DNA of 32,926 nucleotides from Candidatus Collierbacteria bacterium (GTDB taxonomy: Bacteria > Patescibacteriota > Microgenomatia > UBA1400 > MFAQ01). The position numbers and the translations under genes were made by a program. The stretch covers positions 1 through 32,926 of the forward strand of contig CAISER010000021.1 of NCBI GenBank assembly GCA_903884375.1, written 5' to 3'. Of the stretch, positions 24,812-31,403 are shown piece after piece. Position 1 is the stretch's first letter. Each line of letters begins with the position of its first letter. Below the pieces are notes generated by a model that was not told the origin of the DNA, made no database searches, and saw nothing but the letters and a program-made list of their open reading frames with translations.

Positions 24812-24813
24812 AG

Positions 24814-24896
24814 TGCCAAGGACAAGATTCGAACTTGTGTAGGCTTTCGCCGCGGGTTTTACAGACCCGAGTATTTGACCGCTCTACCACCTTGGC
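24814..24896 (-). tRNA. tRNA-Tyr (anticodon GUA)
   Basis: Acceptor stem GCCAAGG/CCTTGGC, anticodon loop CTGTAAA in a CGGGT/ACCCG stem, an extended variable arm (GGCGAAAGCC) as expected for bacterial class II tRNA-Tyr, and a T-arm ACAAG-TTCGAAT-CTTGT. The discriminator base is A. CCA is not encoded. Confidence 0.95.
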
Positions 24897-24915
24897 ATAT
24901 ACATATTTTACAAGG

Positions 24916-24988
24916 AGCCGTTGTTGAGACTCGAACTCAATACCTTTCCCTTACCAAGGGAATGCTCTGCCAGGTGAGCTACAACGGC
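24916..24988 (-). tRNA. tRNA-Thr (anticodon GGU)
   Basis: Acceptor GCCGTTG/CAACGGC, anticodon loop TTGGTAA in a TTCCC/GGGAA stem and a standard D-arm (AGCTCACCTGGCAGAGC). The discriminator is U and CCA is not encoded. It lies 19 nt from tRNA-Tyr on the same strand, so the two are probably co-transcribed. Confidence 0.95.
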
Positions 24989-25072
24989 GAACAAACCAAC
25001 ATCATATTTTACCCCATATTCAAGCTTAATAACAATGTTATTAGCAATATAGTAGGAATCACATTCTGAATA

Positions 25073-25093
25073 CTTCAATAATAATTATTGAAG
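25073..25093. repeat. AT-rich inverted repeat between tRNA genes
   Basis: Perfect 9-bp palindromic stem CTTCAATAA/TTATTGAAG with a 3-nt centre, followed on the plus strand by AAAAAAT. It lacks a T-run in either direction, so it does not look like a terminator. It could be a protein-binding site or chance in AT-rich DNA. Confidence 0.35.
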
Positions 25094-25171
25094 AAAAAAT
25101 AAGTAAGAGTTCTTATTTCATACCCAATTTTCCAACTGGTTCCGTTTTTCGAATCTCAAAGTACATGTCAA

Positions 25172-25200
25172 AATAAAATCTCTCCACAAGGGAGAGATTT
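25172..25200 (-). terminator. Intrinsic terminator after tRNA-Thr(UGU)
   Basis: Perfect 10-bp stem AAATCTCTCC/GGAGAGATTT with a 5-nt loop and, on the minus strand, TATTTTG after the stem. It lies directly downstream of tRNA-Thr(UGU), so this tRNA is probably a separate transcript from the other two. Confidence 0.75.
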
Positions 25201-25207
25201 GATTTAG

Positions 25208-25281
25208 AGCCACCTCTGAGATTCGAACTCAGGACATCCTGTTTACAAAACAGGTGCTCTAACCAACTGAGCTAAGGTGGC
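25208..25281 (-). tRNA. tRNA-Thr (anticodon UGU)
   Basis: Acceptor GCCACCT/AGGTGGC, anticodon loop TTTGTAA in CCTGT/ACAGG, standard D-arm and T-arm (CTGAG-TTCGAAT-CTCAG). The discriminator is U, as in the other tRNA-Thr. CCA is not encoded. The 138 nt from here to the response-regulator stop codon hold no gene or clear signal. Confidence 0.95.
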
Positions 25282-25418
25282 AACATCAATATTTTACCAT
25301 TAATAGCCTCAAATAACCTAAATTTTTCCTCCTCATTTCACCAAACACACCAAGCCTTTCTCCCTTGTTTTTTCCGCTATCGCGTACAAAGAAATAATAG
25401 ATACCGATCTAGTTTTCC

Positions 25419-25793
25419 TTATTTAATATATGTCTTTACTTTATCCATCAACTCCTGTATCGAAATATTTGCTTTCACAAAATACTCCTCTGCTCCCAAG
25501 TCCTTAGCGCGTTTGATATCCGAGTCCTGTCCCAAGTTTGACATCACCACCACTTTGATAGTCTTGGTAGCAGGATCGCTCTTAATCTTCTCAAGTGCAG
25601 TAAAACCATCCATCTCGGGCATTATTAAATCCATGAGTATCAAGTCGGGTTTGAGTTCTCCTGCCTTTTTAACTGCCTCCAGACCGTTGATTGCTATCAC
25701 CACACCATAACCTTCTTTGGTTAGTTTATTTTGGTACACACTGGCATAAAGTGCATCATCTTCAGCCACTAAAATTATTTTTTGTTTATCCAT
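25419..25793 (-). CDS. Single-domain response regulator (receiver only)
   Basis: A 124-aa receiver domain with no output domain. The acidic pair is D12/D13 (VAEDDA), the phosphoacceptor is D55 (LILMDLIMPEMDG), the Thr/Ser switch is S85 (VVVMSNLG) and the conserved Lys is K107 (EYFVKAN). It is the last gene of an operon with the histidine kinase; the HK stop ends at 25794 and this ATG is at 25793, so they are coupled. A receiver alone normally acts by binding another protein. No output protein is visible in the window. Confidence 0.93.
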   Translation of the reverse strand: MDKQKIILVAEDDALYASVYQNKLTKEGYGVVIAINGLEAVKKAGELKPDLILMDLIMPEMDGFTALEKIKSDPATKTIKVVVMSNLGQDSDIKRAKDLGAEEYFVKANISIQELMDKVKTYIK

Positions 25794-28184
25794 TTATTTT
25801 TTTGCTATTAATTTATTAACAGGAAGCGCAATTGTTATTGTTGTTCCCTTACCTTCTTCACTCTCCAAAGTTATCATACCACCCCACCCATCCACAAACT
25901 TTTTTACCACATAAAGTCCCAAGCCAGAACCTTCTGTTTCGCTTTTTACTGCATTTGAGGCACGGAAAAACTTTCCAAACACATAATGAATATCCTTTTG
26001 GGGTATTCCCACACCGCTATCTTTAACGCTTAGCACCATTCTTTCTTCAATCTTTTTCAAAGAAACAGCGACATTCCCTCCATCTTTGTTGTATTTCACC
26101 GCATTGGATATCAAATTCATCGCTACTTCCCTAAACCGTTTGGCATCAATCACGATCATTGGTATTTTCTCCAAGTCCAGTTCAATTTTTATTTTTCTTT
26201 CAATCACCTCAAAATTTAATTCGGCTATGACATCTTTAATAATCTGCACCGGATCTGTCTTAACCGGATCATCCATTACCTTACCTTGATCAATCCGGTT
26301 AACATTTAATAAATCATTTACCAACTCAATCATTCTGAGATTACCTTTGTGAATATCTGTGGCGATTTTTTCTGCTTCAGCCGATAACTTTCCGGCATCT
26401 CCGCCTAAAAGCATCTCCAAATTCCATCTCATACTTCCAAGTGGAGTACGAAGTTGATGGGAGGTCACAGACATAAAATCATCTTTGCTTTTTTCCAGTT
26501 CTCTTTCCCGAGTATTATCCCTAAAAACAACCACGCATCCGTATATTTTTCCACTAACATCTTTAATCGGAGCCGCACTGTCAAGTACTGGCGTTATTGT
26601 TCCATTTTTATGCACAATAACAGAATGGTTTTGTAAACTCTGTGGGTTTCCAGAATCAAAAACACTTTTTACAAGATCCGGATACGGCTTTTCTATATCA
26701 TTTTCATATTTAAATCTCAAAACATCAAAGTACTTCTTATCCAGCGCCTCAAACAAAGAATGGCCGCTCATATCCTGAGCCGCTTTATTCATCATCGTTA
26801 TTTTTCCGTCTTTATCCGTTACAAAAACCCCGTCTCCAATTGACGCCAAAATGGTCTCAATTCTGTTTTTTTGGTTAGAAATACGCTCCTTTTCCTCACT
26901 CAAATCTTCCATTACATTTAAAACTGCTTTTTTTGTATTTTCTAAATCCTTGTTTTTACCCTCGATTGATAGCAATGTTTTTTCCAGTTCCGCTGTTTTC
27001 TCAGCCACCTTAGTTTCCAAACCATTGTTTAGTTCTTTTAGTTTTGCCACCATTTCTCGGATACTGTTTCCCACTGACTCCATTTCGTCTCCTGTTTTTA
27101 CTATTACTTCCTCATCCAAGTTTCCTTCAGATACACTTTTGGCGTATTTATTTATCAATCTTATTGGCCTTAATAACCAAACAATCAATAAAATGATAAT
27201 TCCACTACTTACCAATACCGAACCTAATAATATACTTACCGTTGACGTGACTATCGACCTAATATTTTCCGCTATTTCATCCAGATCTTCTTCTTCCACC
27301 AGAAAGAATGGATAATCGCCAATTTTTGAAAGTCCAAAAAGTTCATTCTTGTTTTCAGCTTCATCTTTTTCACTTCCCACATAAAACTCCTCTCCTTTTT
27401 CTACCAATTTTTGTAAATTTGCATACTGCATACCAAACATTTCGATATTTGAATAGCTCTTACCCTCTATCACTCTTTTTTTAAGTTGATCGCTCATTTC
27501 TCCCAAGCTTTTATACAAGGTATCCGGTTTGTTGCTATAAAACACCACTCCGTTTTTATCAACCAAGAAAAAATATCCTACCCTACTCAAATAACTTTCA
27601 TTAAGCGAGGTAATTATTCTCTGGGGAACTAACTTAACCACTACTACTCCCACCACTTTTTTCCCTTTATTAATCGGTACTCCATAATAAATACCAAACT
27701 CTTTGGTGGTTACTCCAATTGCTGACTCCACAACTGGCACTCCTGACAAAGGGGTCATAAAATAATTTCGGAAACCGTAATTATTTCCTAAAAATCTTAA
27801 ATCCCTTGACAATATCGTCTTTCCGTCTGTATCCAGTAGATAAATATTGACTATTTCCGGATTAATGGGAAAGTTTTTTATCTCGGCAAGAATTTTATTA
27901 CTCTCTTTTCTTTCCCCATCCTCCATAAAAGCAATCACACTTGACGATGAAGCTACCTGAAAAGCCACTCGTTGCCCTGTATCCAAAAGCATTTTTATTT
28001 CCCGTGTTTTTTCGTGTAAAGAGGTAACCAAATCTTTCTCACTATTTCGCAGAAACATCCTATTCATGTTTCTTGCCATCCAAAATGCCGAAAATCCTAT
28101 CGATAGAGCCATTAAAACCAATATTGTTGTAGAAATTTTAGAAACAATAGGAAATCTAATTCTGCGGCTATTATCAGTCTCCAT
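25794..28184 (-). CDS. Sensor histidine kinase with extracytoplasmic sensor, HAMP and PAS domains
   Basis: A 796-aa kinase. Order: membrane helix (about 18-36), extracytoplasmic sensing domain of the Cache type (about 40-305, with DTDGKTILSRDLRFLGNNYG and FFLVDKNGVVFYSN), second membrane helix (about 316-338), HAMP (LLRPIRLINKYAKSVSEGNL), coiled-coil, PAS (about 440-565), HisKA with H576 (VTSHQLRTPLGSMRWN) and HATPase_c (N-box MNLISNAVKYNKD, G1 VKDSGVGIP, G2 GSGLGLYVVKKF). It autophosphorylates on His in response to an external signal. The partner is very likely the receiver downstream. Signal unknown. The 1-nt spacing to its neighbours indicates one transcript. Confidence 0.95.
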   Translation of the reverse strand: METDNSRRIRFPIVSKISTTILVLMALSIGFSAFWMARNMNRMFLRNSEKDLVTSLHEKTREIKMLLDTGQRVAFQVASSSSVIAFMEDGERKESNKILAEIKNFPINPEIVNIYLLDTDGKTILSRDLRFLGNNYGFRNYFMTPLSGVPVVESAIGVTTKEFGIYYGVPINKGKKVVGVVVVKLVPQRIITSLNESYLSRVGYFFLVDKNGVVFYSNKPDTLYKSLGEMSDQLKKRVIEGKSYSNIEMFGMQYANLQKLVEKGEEFYVGSEKDEAENKNELFGLSKIGDYPFFLVEEEDLDEIAENIRSIVTSTVSILLGSVLVSSGIIILLIVWLLRPIRLINKYAKSVSEGNLDEEVIVKTGDEMESVGNSIREMVAKLKELNNGLETKVAEKTAELEKTLLSIEGKNKDLENTKKAVLNVMEDLSEEKERISNQKNRIETILASIGDGVFVTDKDGKITMMNKAAQDMSGHSLFEALDKKYFDVLRFKYENDIEKPYPDLVKSVFDSGNPQSLQNHSVIVHKNGTITPVLDSAAPIKDVSGKIYGCVVVFRDNTRERELEKSKDDFMSVTSHQLRTPLGSMRWNLEMLLGGDAGKLSAEAEKIATDIHKGNLRMIELVNDLLNVNRIDQGKVMDDPVKTDPVQIIKDVIAELNFEVIERKIKIELDLEKIPMIVIDAKRFREVAMNLISNAVKYNKDGGNVAVSLKKIEERMVLSVKDSGVGIPQKDIHYVFGKFFRASNAVKSETEGSGLGLYVVKKFVDGWGGMITLESEEGKGTTITIALPVNKLIAKK

Positions 28185-28185
28185 T

Positions 28186-29079
28186 TTAATTTGAAATCTG
28201 TTTTTTTAAACTTTCAATTTCTTTTTTAAGTTCCATCATTTTTATCTCCCTGTCCACCATCAATCTATTCATTGTTTCTAGTTCGTTCAAAGTCTCCATT
28301 TTTGACTCCTCATTTTTCTTTCGGCTGGTAATATCGCGCATAACTCCTACTCCAAACCATTTTCCATTCAGCGTTGTAGCTGACACCGTCAACTCAATGA
28401 TAAAAATCTCTCCGTTTCTTTTTTTTACCGGAAGTTCAATAATTTTTCCCAATAATGGGCTTTTTCCAGTCTCAAAAAAAATATTTAAATTTCCCCTTTT
28501 ATTTCGATGTTCCTCATTTACGGTAATTAACTGATGTAAATCCTTTCCAAGTACTTCCTTTTCGTTATATCCAAACATCTTTTCTGCACTCAAATTCCAT
28601 GAGGTTATTTTCCCTTGATTGTCCATCATCACGATAGCGTCTTGACTACAGGATACAATTGCTTGGTATTTTGCCTCACTCTCGCTAACCAAATTTTCAG
28701 CTTTGTAACTTATTGTAATATCTTCAAATACGGTAGCGAACTCATCTTCTCCGCTTTTAAAGGCATAAACCCGAAAGACTCTACCCAACGGCTTTGCTTC
28801 TTTCTCAAATGAAATTGATTTGCCTGTTTTTACCACATCTCCATATATTTCATACCATTCTTTTTCCAAACCAGGCATGGTTTTCGACGTTGGATTTCCA
28901 ATTACTTTTTTTCTTGATATTCCGGTTAACTTTTCATAAGCTTCGTTTACCTCAAGATAAATAATATCTACTGCCTCTTTATTCTTGTTCCACACAATCC
29001 TATGGACGGCAAATCCAATCGACATTTTCTCAAATAAATTTTTCCAATCTATTTCAATCCTTCCGAAGGCAGACTTCAT
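28186..29079 (-). CDS. Cytoplasmic two-PAS protein, no catalytic domain
   Basis: The track starts at 29097. The ATG at 29079 (MKSAFGRIEIDW) follows TATTCT by 8 nt and is preferred, giving 297 aa. Two PAS domains are seen: about residues 15-125 (LEVNEAYEKLTGISRKKVIG, DITISYKAE) and 140-260 (DAIVMMDNQGKITSWNLSAE, MFGYNEKEVLGKDLHQLI, ending VGVMRDITSRKK). A coiled-coil tail follows (IKMMELKKEIESLKKQ). There are no kinase or output residues. It is the first gene of the operon with the HK and receiver. It probably senses a cytoplasmic ligand or redox state and docks on the kinase through its coil (inference). Confidence 0.85.
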   Translation of the reverse strand: MKSAFGRIEIDWKNLFEKMSIGFAVHRIVWNKNKEAVDIIYLEVNEAYEKLTGISRKKVIGNPTSKTMPGLEKEWYEIYGDVVKTGKSISFEKEAKPLGRVFRVYAFKSGEDEFATVFEDITISYKAENLVSESEAKYQAIVSCSQDAIVMMDNQGKITSWNLSAEKMFGYNEKEVLGKDLHQLITVNEEHRNKRGNLNIFFETGKSPLLGKIIELPVKKRNGEIFIIELTVSATTLNGKWFGVGVMRDITSRKKNEESKMETLNELETMNRLMVDREIKMMELKKEIESLKKQISN

Positions 29080-29148
29080 ATATATTAAGAATACCATTAC
29101 TGTGCTAAAATATCAGTTGCTTCTTATCAATTTATCTAAGACTAAAAC

Positions 29149-29322
29149 ATGGCTAAAAAAGGACCAAGACAACACATGGGACTAAAATGTTCCAAATGTG
29201 GACATTTCAACTATATTTCCGAAAGAAATAAAACCAACACCCCCGAAAAACTCGTACTGAGCAAGTATTGCCGCACCTGCAGAGAACACACCGAACACAA
29301 GGAAGTCTCAAAATTAAAGTAG
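29149..29322 (+). CDS. rpmG: Large ribosomal subunit protein bL33
   Basis: A 57-aa protein just below the ORF-track limit. It begins MAKKGPRQHMGLKCSKCGHF and ends KYCRTCREHTEHKEVSKLK. This is the bL33 fold with two CxxC pairs for zinc. There is no Shine-Dalgarno; a TGTGCTAAAAT extended -10 lies about 40 nt upstream, possibly giving a short leader. Directly downstream is an odd region with two further copies of the codons for the last seven residues plus stop (see findings), then a terminator. Confidence 0.95.
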   Translation: MAKKGPRQHMGLKCSKCGHFNYISERNKTNTPEKLVLSKYCRTCREHTEHKEVSKLK

Positions 29323-29450
29323 GTAAAAATCACTTCCAGTCCAGCTACTGCTGGGAAAAGAGGTGTCTAAACTAAAGTAAGACACCGATATCCTTGGTAC
29401 TCGCAAGGACAAGGAAGTAAGTAAACTAAAGTAGGAAAACTTAAGCAATA
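29323..29450 (+). repeat. Repeated bL33-tail sequence with hairpins in the rpmG 3' region
   Basis: After the rpmG stop the sequence contains two further segments that could encode EVSKLK-stop or KEVSKLK-stop (ending about 29380 and 29433), using synonymous codons relative to the real tail. Between them are three short perfect hairpins: CCAGC/GCTGG (29341-29354), GGTGTCT/AGACACC (29362-29386, with one tail in its loop) and TCCTTG/CAAGGA (29391-29409). I cannot assign a function. It may be decayed tandem duplicates or a structured 3' UTR. Confidence 0.5.
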
Positions 29451-29456
29451 TTTCCT

Positions 29457-29482
29457 CTCCAAAATCCATTTGGAGGATTTTT
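29457..29482 (+). terminator. Intrinsic terminator after rpmG and its 3' region
   Basis: Perfect 7-bp stem CTCCAAA/TTTGGAG with a 5-nt loop, then GATTTTTG. It ends the rpmG transcript after about 130 nt of structured 3' sequence. Confidence 0.7.
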
Positions 29483-29521
29483 GTATCACAATACAATATA
29501 TGCTATTATGGTTATATAACC
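29481..29521 (+). promoter_or_regulatory. Promoter with palindromic operator-like site before the HTH gene
   Basis: TTGTAT (29481-29486), a 17-nt spacer, extended -10 TGC-TATTAT (29504-29509), then the perfect 12-bp palindrome GGTTATATAACC (29510-29521), which covers the expected +1. The ATG is at 29526, so the leader is about ten nt with no Shine-Dalgarno. A repressor bound at the palindrome would block transcription; autoregulation is inferred, not shown. Confidence 0.6.
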
Positions 29522-29525
29522 GCAT

Positions 29526-30188
29526 ATGTTATATCCATTAGTCTTCAAAGAAAAAGCTATCATTCTAAGAAATCAAGGCTATTCAATCAAAGAAATCGCC
29601 AAAACATTGAATATCCCTGTTTCAACTTCTTCAACATGGGTATCCAAGGTCAAACTCAGTTCTGATAACAAAAAATTACTTGCTCAAAAAAAAATCCTCG
29701 GACAGATGAAGTCATCAGTTGTCATCAAAGAAAAAACGCGTCAGAGAAAAATCGTCTCAGATGTCGAAGCTATCCAGTTGGTAAAAAAAATCAAATCTAA
29801 TCGCAATTTAGATGCACTTCTATGTTCAATTCTTTATTGGGCCGAAGGATCAAAGAACTGTAGCAACGTCGGCTTTACAAACTCAGACCCAAAGATGATT
29901 TCCACTTTCCTAAAGCTATTTCGCTCTGCCTTCGATTTGGATGAATCGAAGTTTCATTGTCTAATTCATGTTCACGAATACCATAATGACCAGGAAGAAA
30001 AACAATTCTGGTCAAAATTAACTAATATTCCCCAAAACCAGTTCTTCAGAAGCTATCACAAACCTCATACCGGTAAAAGAAAGAAACCAAACTACCACGG
30101 TACAATCAGCGTTCGTTATTATGACGCTAAGATTGCCGTTAAGATCAACTCAATCTATAATATGTATGTTCAATCAATAGGGGTGTGA
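29526..30188 (+). CDS. HTH protein with LAGLIDADG-like domain, 3' end inside tRNA-Trp
   Basis: A 220-aa protein. Residues about 6-42 form a helix-turn-helix (EKAIILRNQGYSIKEIAKTL, NIPVSTSSTWVSKVKLS), then a basic linker (IKEKTRQRKIV). The remaining part (LLCSILYWAEGSKNCSNVGF, TNSDPKMISTFLKLFR, then GTISVRYYDAKIAVKINS) resembles LAGLIDADG-type domains, as in homing endonucleases and the WhiA N-terminal domain. The YWAEGSK core lacks the canonical catalytic LAGLIDADG spelling, so it may bind but not cut DNA. The final codons (Gly, Val, stop) lie in the first ten nt of tRNA-Trp. It might be a DNA-binding regulator or a homing-type relic. Confidence 0.65.
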   Translation: MLYPLVFKEKAIILRNQGYSIKEIAKTLNIPVSTSSTWVSKVKLSSDNKKLLAQKKILGQMKSSVVIKEKTRQRKIVSDVEAIQLVKKIKSNRNLDALLCSILYWAEGSKNCSNVGFTNSDPKMISTFLKLFRSAFDLDESKFHCLIHVHEYHNDQEEKQFWSKLTNIPQNQFFRSYHKPHTGKRKKPNYHGTISVRYYDAKIAVKINSIYNMYVQSIGV

Positions 30189-30249
30189 TGAAATGGTATC
30201 ATGGAGCTCTCCAAAAGCTCTCTTTCAGGTTCGAGTCCTGACACCCCTG
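30179..30249 (+). tRNA. tRNA-Trp (anticodon CCA)
   Basis: Acceptor AGGGGTG/CACCCCT, U8, D-stem ATGA/TCAT, anticodon loop CTCCAAA in a GAGCT/AGCTC stem, T-arm TCAGG-TTCGAGT-CCTGA and discriminator G73, all as in bacterial tRNA-Trp. CCA is not encoded. The 5' ten nt are shared with the stop region of the HTH/LAGLIDADG-like gene. Confidence 0.95.
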
Positions 30250-30287
30250 CAATAAAAATCTCTCGCTTGTCGGGAGATTTTTATTGC
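30249..30287 (+). terminator. Long hairpin directly after tRNA-Trp
   Basis: Stem of 14 perfect pairs GCAATAAAAATCTC/GAGATTTTTATTGC extended by TCG/CGG (one T-G pair), loop CTTGT. It starts at the discriminator base. It has T5 in the descending arm, so it may act as terminator or as a 3'-end processing signal. Confidence 0.65.
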
Positions 30288-30292
30288 AACAT

Positions 30293-30434
30293 GAGGAATC
30301 GAAAGGCGGAGACAAGCTCGTAACGATCTTGTCGAGCCGGGGTCGACGAATTTATCAGCAGATAAATATCGGTGACCGAGTCATTCCACTCCTGCATAAA
30401 TAAAAGGTTCCCCTTTATGGGGAACATTTTGTTT
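30293..30434 (+). ncRNA. Candidate structured RNA A, ending in a terminator
   Basis: This stretch holds no convincing ORF. Its first 58 nt are about 57% G+C by hand count, richer than the surroundings. A stem GGAAT/ATTCC (30295 with 30383 side) can close a region containing GACAAG/CTTGTC and the perfect hairpin ATTTATC-AGCA-GATAAAT, flanked by CGA/TCG. A clear intrinsic terminator follows (GTTCCCC-TTTAT-GGGGAAC then ATTTTGTTTT). This suggests a transcript ending at about 30434. I could not match it to a known RNA family by eye. Confidence 0.45.
30407..30434 (+). terminator. Intrinsic terminator after candidate RNA A
   Basis: Perfect 7-bp stem GTTCCCC/GGGGAAC with loop TTTAT and then ATTTTGTTTT on the plus strand. 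No plus-strand gene lies directly before it, so it implies an RNA product or readthrough from tRNA-Trp. Confidence 0.8.
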
Positions 30435-30446
30435 TATAGATATATG

Positions 30447-30530
30447 GAGGAATCGGATGACACAGCCGTGGCTGACGGCGAGTCGGGTCCGAAAGAATCG
30501 TCAGCGGTCAATTATAAAGAAACTCATTCT
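30447..30530 (+). repeat. GC-rich element B sharing GAGGAATCG with element A
   Basis: About 61% G+C over its first 64 nt by hand count. It begins with the same GAGGAATCG as element A and holds CAGCC-GT-GGCTG and a longer TGACG/CGTCA pairing. It ends near CTCATTC, which can pair with GAAT at the start. The track ORF at 30372-30599 runs through it but looks like a shadow. The function is unknown and the relation to element A is tentative. Confidence 0.35.
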
Positions 30531-30565
30531 GCTACCACAAAAGATTCTTCTAATATTTCAAGGAT

Positions 30566-31183
30566 TCAGTTAATTATGACTTTCTCAAAATTTTCATAAT
30601 AATCCTCTATTATCCGGACTGCTTTTCCTTTATCTTTGATCATCCCAATCGCCTCCATCACCTCAATCGCATCCTCAGGTCTATCATAAATATCCACAAT
30701 GTCCTCAACTCTGTCCGGTTTTTGGCCAAAATATTTAATTAATCGCCGGTGCCATTTAGAAATTGCTTCGGGACTTATCCCAAAGTGTATCTCTTTATCA
30801 AGAACCATATCAAAATAACTAATAATTTCACCCCAATTTTTAACTTTTTCATAAAGTACTACATCCTCAAGAATCTTCACGGCACTATGGGCATGGTCGA
30901 AATCAGACGGAAAAAATGATAACAAAGTACTCTCCTTCATAAATCTTCTATTCATATCGTTATCGACAATCGAGTGAAGTTTCAAACCAGCAGTAAATGA
31001 ATCTTCATTTTTCAAATCGGTAAATTTATAACCCTCAAAATGAGTTTTTTCTCTCTCGACCACCCCCAGATATCTGATATCCGGGAAACAGGTTCCCACC
31101 ACAAACTCCCTTTTATCCATATCTGTGAAATATTTCTCAAACACTTTCTCCGCCAATACAATATGAGTAATTAATGCCGACAT
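30566..31183 (-). CDS. Putative zinc-dependent phospholipase C-like protein
   Basis: A 205-aa soluble protein. Motifs include ITHIVLAEKVFEKYF near the N-terminus, FVVGTCFPDIRYLGVVERE, a THFEGYKF segment and FTAGLKLHSIVDNDMNR. The repeated His and Asp in this order, with GTxxPDI and GLxxHxxxD, resemble the helical Zn-dependent phospholipase C fold (PF00882-type). The family assignment is by eye and the substrate is unknown. No signal peptide is visible, which is unlike secreted phospholipases. It is the second gene of a pair: the 57-aa ORF ends three nt upstream of its ATG. Confidence 0.5.
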   Translation of the reverse strand: MSALITHIVLAEKVFEKYFTDMDKREFVVGTCFPDIRYLGVVEREKTHFEGYKFTDLKNEDSFTAGLKLHSIVDNDMNRRFMKESTLLSFFPSDFDHAHSAVKILEDVVLYEKVKNWGEIISYFDMVLDKEIHFGISPEAISKWHRRLIKYFGQKPDRVEDIVDIYDRPEDAIEVMEAIGMIKDKGKAVRIIEDYYENFEKVIIN

Positions 31184-31186
31184 AAC

Positions 31187-31360
31187 TTACTTCTCCATCT
31201 CAGCTATCATCATTTCTAACATTTTTATATCCTCAATACACCCATCACAGTCCTTGCAGTTTTTGACTAATGCCAAAATACTCTCCAATGTTTTTTTGCT
31301 CATCGTCTCCAATTCTTCCTCATCAAAAATATCAATTTTATCTTCACATTCAACACTCAT
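31187..31360 (-). CDS. Small acidic Cys-containing protein, 57 aa
   Basis: Just below the ORF-track limit. It reads MSVECEDKIDIFDEEELETM followed by a helical section and a CKDCDGC cluster, and ends MLEMMIAEMEK. The Cys cluster (C-x2-C-x2-C, plus an N-terminal Cys) could bind a metal. Its stop is three nt before the ATG of the Zn-PLC-like gene, so they are coupled. No clear Shine-Dalgarno lies before its own ATG. No family recognised. Confidence 0.65.
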   Translation of the reverse strand: MSVECEDKIDIFDEEELETMSKKTLESILALVKNCKDCDGCIEDIKMLEMMIAEMEK

Positions 31361-31403
31361 TAAAAAATCATAACAGAATACAAAACAGATTCAACTATCA
31401 AAT

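Noticed and set aside
25832-28184. Plus-strand ORFs antisense to the histidine kinase, including a 154-aa one
   Set aside because: Ser/Phe/Ile-rich shadow translations in the antisense frame; the kinase motifs on the other strand are intact.
30293-30398. A second tRNA or split tRNA after tRNA-Trp
   Set aside because: The 3' end CACTCCTGCA resembles the tRNA-Trp end, but no matching acceptor 5' strand, anticodon arm or T-arm is present.
30372-30599. 75-aa plus-strand ORF after tRNA-Trp
   Set aside because: It crosses a clear terminator and the GC-rich element, then runs antisense into the Zn-PLC-like gene. Its composition looks like translated non-coding DNA. An ATG at 30444 gives only an acidic low-complexity peptide with no Shine-Dalgarno.
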